Positions 6,120 through 10,072 of a stretch of 10,072 nt of DNA are shown here, piece after piece. Within the stretch, counting starts at the first letter, position 1; every line of letters starts with the position of its first letter. This DNA is from RHKX01 sp964641695 (lineage in GTDB: Bacteria > Actinomycetota > Thermoleophilia > Solirubrobacterales > 70-9): assembly GCA_964641695.1 (NCBI GenBank), contig CAZXKG010000097.1, positions 1 through 10,072 of the forward strand, in the 5' to 3' direction. The notes below the pieces were generated by a model that saw only the letters and a list, made by a program, of their open reading frames with translations, had not been told where the DNA came from and ran no database searches. The position numbers were made by a program, and so were the translations under genes.

Positions 6120-6752
6120 TCAGGGTTCGATCAGGCCGCGCCTGATCGCGTAGCGGACCAGCTCGACGCGGTCGCGCATCCCGAGCTTGCGCATCGCGTT
6201 GGAACGGTGGTTCTCGGCGGTCTTCTCCGCCATCCCCAGCAGCTCGGCGATCTCCTTGTTGGTGTGCGCCTCGGCGACGAGCTTCACCACCTCCTCCTCG
6301 CGCGGGGTGAGCTCGGCCTCGGCCTCGCCGCCGTCGAGCACGTCGCGGATCAGCGCCTGCTGCGCCTCCGGCGTCAGAAACGGCTCCCCACGCTCCACAG
6401 CCCGGATCGCCTCGATCAGATCCTCGTCCGCCGCGCGCTTGAGCACGTATCCGGATGCCCCCGCCTTCAGCGCCTCGAACAGGTAGCGGTCCTCGTCGTG
6501 CATCGAGAGGATCAGCACCGAAGTCCGTGGGTGCTCGGCGTGGATCTTCCGCGTCGCCTCGAGACCCCCCATGCCCGGCATCTTGACGTCGAGGATCGCC
6601 AGGTCCGGGCTCTCCGAGGCCACCAGCTCGCAAGCCTGCTCACCGTCCGCGGCCTCGGCGACGACGTCGATGCCGTCCTCGCTCTCGATCAGCTTGCGAA
6701 GGCCGGTGCGGACGATCCCATGGTCGTCGGCGATCAGGACGCGCAAGGTCAT
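6120..6752 (-). CDS. NarL/FixJ-family response regulator
   Basis: A 210-residue DNA-binding response regulator. The receiver domain (about 1-120) has the acidic pair D9/D10, phospho-acceptor D55 in LAILDVKMPGMGG, S83 and K105 (GYVLKRA), all where expected. The C-terminal LuxR-type helix-turn-helix (about 146-205) shows LTPREEEVVKLVAEAHTNKE, IAELLGMAEKTAENHRSNAM and RKLGMRDRVELVRYA. Its ATG overlaps the kinase stop codon by four bases (ATGA), so the two are translationally coupled and form one signalling pair. Targets cannot be read from the sequence; neighbouring htpX (divergent from the kinase) and the downstream rrf2-suf genes are candidates by position only. Confidence 0.95.
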   Translation of the reverse strand: MTLRVLIADDHGIVRTGLRKLIESEDGIDVVAEAADGEQACELVASESPDLAILDVKMPGMGGLEATRKIHAEHPRTSVLILSMHDEDRYLFEALKAGASGYVLKRAADEDLIEAIRAVERGEPFLTPEAQQALIRDVLDGGEAEAELTPREEEVVKLVAEAHTNKEIAELLGMAEKTAENHRSNAMRKLGMRDRVELVRYAIRRGLIEP

Positions 6753-7711
6753 GCCCGCAGTGTGACCCGAGTCCCGGCGCCCCGACTCGACTCGACCAGC
6801 AGATCCCCGTCGCAGAGCATCGCCCGCTCCCGCATCCCGGCGATCCCCAGACCGTCACGGGCGCCCGCGGTGTCGAAGCCGGCCCCGTCGTCGCTGATCC
6901 GCAGCTCGACCCCACCGCCGGGAGGGGAGATGAGGCGAACGCGAACGTGCTCGGCGCTCGCGTGCTGAGCGCAGTTGGTCAGCGCCTCCTGGGCGACCCG
7001 GTAGCTGATCAGCTGAAGATCGCCGTCGAGCTCCGAAGGGTCGCCCTCGGTCTCGAAGTTGACCTCGATCTCGGAGTCCCGCTCGACCTCGGCGGCCAGC
7101 GACCGCAGCGCGGCTTCGATCCCGAGGTCGTCCAGCGTCGTCGGCCGCAGCCGCCGGGCGAGGCCGAGCAGCTCCTCCATCGCGCGCCTCGCGACCGCGC
7201 CGGTCTCGGCGAGCTCCGCTTCGACGCCGGGATCGGGGCTGCAGCGACGGATCGCCTCGATCCGCAGGATCAGCCCCGTCAGCGCCTGGTTGACCTCGTC
7301 GTGCAGATCGAGCGCCACCCGGGCGCGCTCGCGCTCCTGGGCGTCCAGGGAGGCACGCGCGGCGTTGCGACGCTCCGACTCGAGCCGCTCGAGCATCTCG
7401 TGGAAGCTGTGCTGGAGGCGGCGAACCTCCTCCGGCCCGCGGATCCGCTCCGGCAGCTGCTCGGCCGCCGGACGGCTCAGGTCCGCCTCCTCCATCGTCT
7501 CCACGAGCTCCTCGAGCGGCTCGAAGCGGCGCGTGAGCAGGAACACGTTCACGGCTACGGTCAGCGCCAGCGCGAAGCCGAGGACGATGCCTGTGGCGGC
7601 TCCTTCCTCGATGCTCTCGGGGTTCGACGCGAGCATCGCGGCGAGCACCGCCACCGCGATCAGCAGCAGGTTGACGAGCAGTACTTGTGTGAGAAGGGTT
7701 CCGGGTCGCAT
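6749..7711 (-). CDS. Membrane sensor histidine kinase, HisKA_3 (NarL-partner) type
   Basis: A 320-residue membrane kinase. Two N-terminal transmembrane helices (about 6-28 and 41-59) are joined by a very short external loop of about a dozen residues (SNPESIEEGAAT). A HAMP-like segment (about 60-112) follows, with PLEELVETMEEADLSRP. The HisKA_3 dimerisation helix carries the phospho-accepting H137 in RVALDLHDEVNQALTGL. The HATPase domain shows the N-box QEALTNCAQHA (N246), the G1 box SDDGAGFD and the G2 box DGLGIAGMRERA. It is coupled to the response regulator by a 4-base overlap. With so little extracellular sequence, the stimulus is probably sensed within or at the membrane, as in LiaS/VraS-type kinases; that is an inference. 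A TTGACG at 7780-7775 on the minus strand is a possible -35, with TAAGGT at 7755-7750 as a weak -10 (19-base spacer). Confidence 0.94.
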   Translation of the reverse strand: MRPGTLLTQVLLVNLLLIAVAVLAAMLASNPESIEEGAATGIVLGFALALTVAVNVFLLTRRFEPLEELVETMEEADLSRPAAEQLPERIRGPEEVRRLQHSFHEMLERLESERRNAARASLDAQERERARVALDLHDEVNQALTGLILRIEAIRRCSPDPGVEAELAETGAVARRAMEELLGLARRLRPTTLDDLGIEAALRSLAAEVERDSEIEVNFETEGDPSELDGDLQLISYRVAQEALTNCAQHASAEHVRVRLISPPGGGVELRISDDGAGFDTAGARDGLGIAGMRERAMLCDGDLLVESSRGAGTRVTLRA

Positions 7712-7802
7712 CGTCCGTACAGAGGGGTGATCGGTCGAATCCGCCCTCGACCTTAGGCTTCACTTATCCGCGATCGTCAATATTCACCGTCTGCGACCGT
7801 CC

Positions 7803-7809
7803 AAGGAGG
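7803..7809 (+). promoter_or_regulatory. Strong Shine-Dalgarno site of htpX
   Basis: AAGGAGG, a near-full anti-16S complement, lies nine bases before ATG 7819 and fixes the htpX start. The rest of the 107-base divergent gap (7712-7818) must hold both promoters, but no clear plus-strand -35/-10 pair stands out. Confidence 0.75.
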
Positions 7810-7818
7810 GCACGACCG

Positions 7819-8682
7819 ATGACCACTACGAGAAGCTCCAACCTCGCTGCGGGAATCAGGACCACGCTCCTGCTCGCGGGCCTGACCGGCCTCCTGGTCG
7901 TGATCGGAGCGTTGATCGGTGGCCCGAGCACCGCCTTGATCTTCCTCGTGATCGCGCTGCTGATGAACCTCGGAACCTGGTTCTTCAGCGACAAGATCGC
8001 GCTGAAGATGAGCCGCGCCCAGCCGATGAGCGAGGAGCAGGCGCCGCAGATCTACGAGATGGTTCGCGAGCTGACCACGGCGGCGAAGATGCCGATGCCG
8101 GCCCTCTACGTGATCCCGCAGTCGCAGGCCAACGCGTTCGCGACCGGTCGTAGTCCCTCCAAGTCGGCGGTCGCGGTCACCGCCGGGATCACCCAGCTGC
8201 TCTCGCCCGACGAGCTTCGCGGCGTGATCGCTCACGAGCTCGCGCACATCCGCAACCGCGACACCCTGATCCAGTCGGTGGCGGCTGCGATCGGTGGCGC
8301 GATCACCTACCTCGGCTACATGCTGCTCTGGTTCGGCGGTGACAACGACAGCCCGCTCAGCCTGGTCGCCTCGCTCCTGCTGGTGCTGTTGGCGCCGATC
8401 GCCGCCTCGATCATCCAGCTTTCGATCTCCCGTCAGCGCGAGTACTCGGCGGACGCCACCGGGGCGCAGATCTGCGGCAACCCCGAGAGCCTCGCCTCCG
8501 CGCTGCTGCGCCTCGAGGAGGGGGCGAAGACCAACCCGATGGAGGTCAACGAGGCGACCGAGTGCCTCTACATCGTCAAGCCGTTCTCCGGGAAGAAGGG
8601 GATGGCGAACCTGTTCAGCACCCATCCGCCGATCGAGGAACGGGTCAAGCGCCTCCGGCAGATGCGCCCTTCGCTGGGCTGA
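7819..8682 (+). CDS. htpX: HtpX-type membrane zinc metalloprotease (M48 family)
   Basis: HtpX is a membrane-embedded zinc endoprotease that helps degrade misfolded membrane proteins during envelope or heat stress. The 287-residue length is typical. Two N-terminal transmembrane helices (about 13-35 and 38-56) precede the catalytic domain. The zinc motif HELAH supplies H139, E140 and H143; the third ligand is E208 in SRQREYSAD. Two further hydrophobic segments (about 152-173 and 178-202) lie between these motifs, as in the family. The substrate-side stretch IPQSQANAFATGRSPSKSAVAVT (98-120) and the C-terminal FSTHPPIEERVKRL are highly characteristic. The start is secured by a strong Shine-Dalgarno site. 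It is transcribed divergently from the sensor kinase, which may control it. Confidence 0.96.
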   Translation: MTTTRSSNLAAGIRTTLLLAGLTGLLVVIGALIGGPSTALIFLVIALLMNLGTWFFSDKIALKMSRAQPMSEEQAPQIYEMVRELTTAAKMPMPALYVIPQSQANAFATGRSPSKSAVAVTAGITQLLSPDELRGVIAHELAHIRNRDTLIQSVAAAIGGAITYLGYMLLWFGGDNDSPLSLVASLLLVLLAPIAASIIQLSISRQREYSADATGAQICGNPESLASALLRLEEGAKTNPMEVNEATECLYIVKPFSGKKGMANLFSTHPPIEERVKRLRQMRPSLG

Positions 8683-8709
8683 CGCCGAGATCGAAGTTGG
8701 CCCGCCTTG

Positions 8710-8741
8710 GCGAGCGCCGCGCCGCGCCGCTCGCTTCGTTT
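8710..8741 (+). terminator. Intrinsic-terminator-like hairpin after htpX
   Basis: A perfect 7-bp inverted repeat, GCGAGCG (8710-8716) / CGCTCGC (8728-8734), is followed by the T-rich TTCGTTT. It lies 27 bases past the htpX stop on the same strand. The T-tract is interrupted, so efficiency is uncertain. Confidence 0.5.
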
Positions 8742-8762
8742 CGGAGCCAGTAGCCTCGGCGC

Positions 8763-8791
8763 CTGAGGCGGCTGGAAGCCGTCGCTATACT
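8763..8791 (+). promoter_or_regulatory. Promoter of the rhodanese-MoeB gene
   Basis: TATACT at 8786-8791 is a near-consensus -10, and CTGAGG at 8763-8768 is a weak -35 with a 17-base spacer. An inverted repeat GCCTC (8753-8757) / GAGGC (8765-8769) overlaps the -35. Transcription would start near 8797, leaving a leader of roughly 43 bases. Confidence 0.55.
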
Positions 8792-8799
8792 TTCTGAAG

Positions 8800-8810
8800 T
8801 AATGGCATTA
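8800..8810. promoter_or_regulatory. Palindrome at the presumed transcription start
   Basis: TAATGGCATTA is a perfect inverted repeat (5-bp arms, one central base). It lies just downstream of the -10 where a repressor could act. It is AT-rich in otherwise GC-rich DNA. No regulator can be assigned. Confidence 0.4.
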
Positions 8811-8839
8811 ATCCTGATCGGGTTTGAGGTGAATGACTG

Positions 8840-10015
8840 ATGGCGACCGGCGCAGAGCTGATCGAGAGCGCGAAGTCGAGGATCGAGGAGATCCAGCCGA
8901 CCGACGCGGTCGAAGGGCTGGACAACGACGACGTCGTCTTCGTCGACGTTCGCGAGCAGCACGAGTTCGAGGAGCGGCACATCGAGGGCGCCATCCACGT
9001 TCCCCGCGGCCACCTCGAGTCGAGGATCGAGCAGTTCGTCCCCGACCACTCCAAGCGCCTCGTCGTCTACTGCGCCTCCGGCGTTCGCTCGGCGCTCGCC
9101 GCCGACACGCTCAAGCGCGATCTCGGCTACGACGACGTCGCGTCGATGACCGGCGGGATCACGCTCTGGCGCGACCGGGGGTTGCCCGTGGTCACCCCTC
9201 GCTCGTTGACGCAGGAGCAGAAGGAGCGCTACTCGCGACACGTCCTCGTTCCCGAGATCGGCCTCGAGGGTCAGCTCAAGCTGCTCGACGCGAAGGTGCT
9301 GCTGATCGGCGCCGGCGCCCTCGGCTCGCCGAACTCGCTGTATCTGGCGGCGGCAGGCGTCGGCACGCTCGGCATCGTCGACGACGACGAGGTCGACGCC
9401 TCGAACCTGCAGCGGCAGGTCGCCCACAACACCGAGCGGATCGGCACGCCGAAGACCGAGTCGGCGCGGAAGACGATCGAGGCGCTGAACCCCGACGTCA
9501 ACGTCATCGAGTATCGGGTCCGGCTCAGCGCTGAGAACGTGATCGAGGTGATCGAGGGCTACGACGTGATCGTCGACGGGACCGACAACTTCCCGACCCG
9601 GTACCTGCTGAACGACGCGTCGGTGCGCCTGCGCAAGCCAGTCGTCTCGGCGTCGATCCTGTCCTTCGACGGGCAGCTCTCGACCTTCGTTCCTTTCGAG
9701 GGCCCGTGCTACCGATGCCTGTACCCGACGCCGCCACCGGCGGAGCTCGCGCCGAGCTGCGGCGCGGCGGGCGTGCTCGGCATGCTGCCCGGGGTCATGG
9801 GCCTGATGCAGGCGCTAGAGGTGTTCAAGCTCGTCACCGGGGCGGGGGAGCCGTTGATCGGCCGCCTGCTCCTGTTCGAGGCGCTGCGGACCGAGTTCAC
9901 GGAGCTCAAGGTGCGCCGCGATCCCGACTGCCCGATCTGCGGTCCCAACGCCCCCGAGATCGCCCCCGAGGACTTCGGCAAGTTCCCGGACTACGAAGCG
10001 TTCTGCGCCGGGTAG
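8840..10015 (+). CDS. Rhodanese-ThiF/MoeB fusion, sulfur-carrier adenylyl/sulfurtransferase
   Basis: An E1-like enzyme that adenylates the C-terminus of a small sulfur-carrier protein (MoaD, ThiS or CysO type) and, through its rhodanese domain, can supply persulfide sulfur for the thiocarboxylate. The 391-residue protein has an N-terminal rhodanese domain (about 15-115) with FVDVREQHEFEERHIEGA and active-site C78 in CASGVRS. The ThiF/MoeB domain (about 122-360) begins YSRHVLVPEIGLEGQ, has nucleotide-binding GAGALGS (157-163), DDDEVDASNLQRQ, DGTDNFPTRYLLND, C307 in APSCGAAGVLG, and zinc cysteine pairs C290/C293 and C364/C367. Mycobacterial MoeZ has these domains in the opposite order; N-terminal rhodanese-MoeB fusions are also known. 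TGAGGTG lies 8-9 bases before ATG 8840. No carrier-protein gene is in view, so the pathway (molybdopterin, thiamine or cysteine) is undecided. Confidence 0.92.
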   Translation: MATGAELIESAKSRIEEIQPTDAVEGLDNDDVVFVDVREQHEFEERHIEGAIHVPRGHLESRIEQFVPDHSKRLVVYCASGVRSALAADTLKRDLGYDDVASMTGGITLWRDRGLPVVTPRSLTQEQKERYSRHVLVPEIGLEGQLKLLDAKVLLIGAGALGSPNSLYLAAAGVGTLGIVDDDEVDASNLQRQVAHNTERIGTPKTESARKTIEALNPDVNVIEYRVRLSAENVIEVIEGYDVIVDGTDNFPTRYLLNDASVRLRKPVVSASILSFDGQLSTFVPFEGPCYRCLYPTPPPAELAPSCGAAGVLGMLPGVMGLMQALEVFKLVTGAGEPLIGRLLLFEALRTEFTELKVRRDPDCPICGPNAPEIAPEDFGKFPDYEAFCAG

Positions 10016-10019
10016 GGGG

Positions 10020-10072
10020 AGATAACTGCCGGGGAATGCTCCGGCTTCGCCGTCCGCTTCCCCGGTTGGCCA
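10020..10072 (+). repeat. Structured repeat element, copy 3 (cut by window edge)
   Basis: Begins AGATAACTGCC four bases past the rhodanese-MoeB stop codon. The stem CCGGGGAA (10029-10036) pairs perfectly with TTCCCCGG (10058-10065). Internal loops TGCTC and TCCGC flank the apical hairpin CGGC-TTC-GCCG (10042-10052). After the stem comes TTGGCCA, like the other copies. The expected AAGCAGGGGCGAG tail would lie beyond the window. The hairpin may also act as this gene's terminator. Confidence 0.7.

Noticed and set aside
7777..8625. 282-codon minus-strand open frame opposite htpX
   Set aside because: No domain signal and overlaps the well-supported htpX gene and its Shine-Dalgarno site.
8763..8839. 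Riboswitch in the leader of the rhodanese-MoeB gene
   Set aside because: The predicted leader is only about 43 bases and lacks the conserved blocks of TPP, Moco or SAM riboswitches.

Overview
The window is high-G+C bacterial DNA with ATG/GTG starts, dense short-gap gene packing and no recognisable RNA gene. Gene content and order (a SUF iron-sulfur locus with a SufU-type scaffold and a Rieske-like ferredoxin, an Rrf2 regulator, HisKA_3/NarL two-component genes) suggest an actinobacterium, perhaps of the Thermoleophilia/Solirubrobacterales type. That placement is an inference from style and content, not a database match.

Left part, minus strand: sufB (cut by the left edge) is preceded by a Rieske-type ferredoxin gene. 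A plus-strand family 2 glycosyltransferase follows, lying divergent from the Rieske gene and convergent with sufU. Beyond it the minus strand carries sufU, sufS, sufC and an Rrf2-family regulator. In the direction of transcription the order is rrf2, sufC, sufS, sufU, [glycosyltransferase on the other strand], Rieske, sufB. The SUF machinery is therefore split into two transcription units. A near-identical 15-bp palindromic motif lies 3-4 bases upstream of both rrf2 and the Rieske gene, which suggests that the Rrf2 protein controls both units.

Middle: a translationally coupled sensor kinase / response regulator pair (minus strand) is transcribed towards rrf2. Diverging from the kinase is htpX, a membrane zinc protease. 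Right: after an intrinsic-terminator-like hairpin and a good promoter (TATACT) comes a rhodanese-ThiF/MoeB fusion, an E1-like sulfur-carrier activating enzyme. Together the window is mostly about mobilising sulfur (SufS, SufU, rhodanese-E1) and building Fe-S clusters (SufB, SufC, SufU), plus envelope stress functions.

The most interesting non-coding signal is a dispersed structured element seen three times: two copies in a 100-bp tandem between sufS and sufU, and one just after the rhodanese-MoeB stop, cut by the right edge. Its stem sequence differs between copies while base pairing is kept at several positions, and its internal loops and flanks are conserved. A separate 15-bp inverted repeat bounds about 100 bp at the sufS 3' end, and a 25-bp tandem repeat lies between the Rieske gene and the glycosyltransferase.
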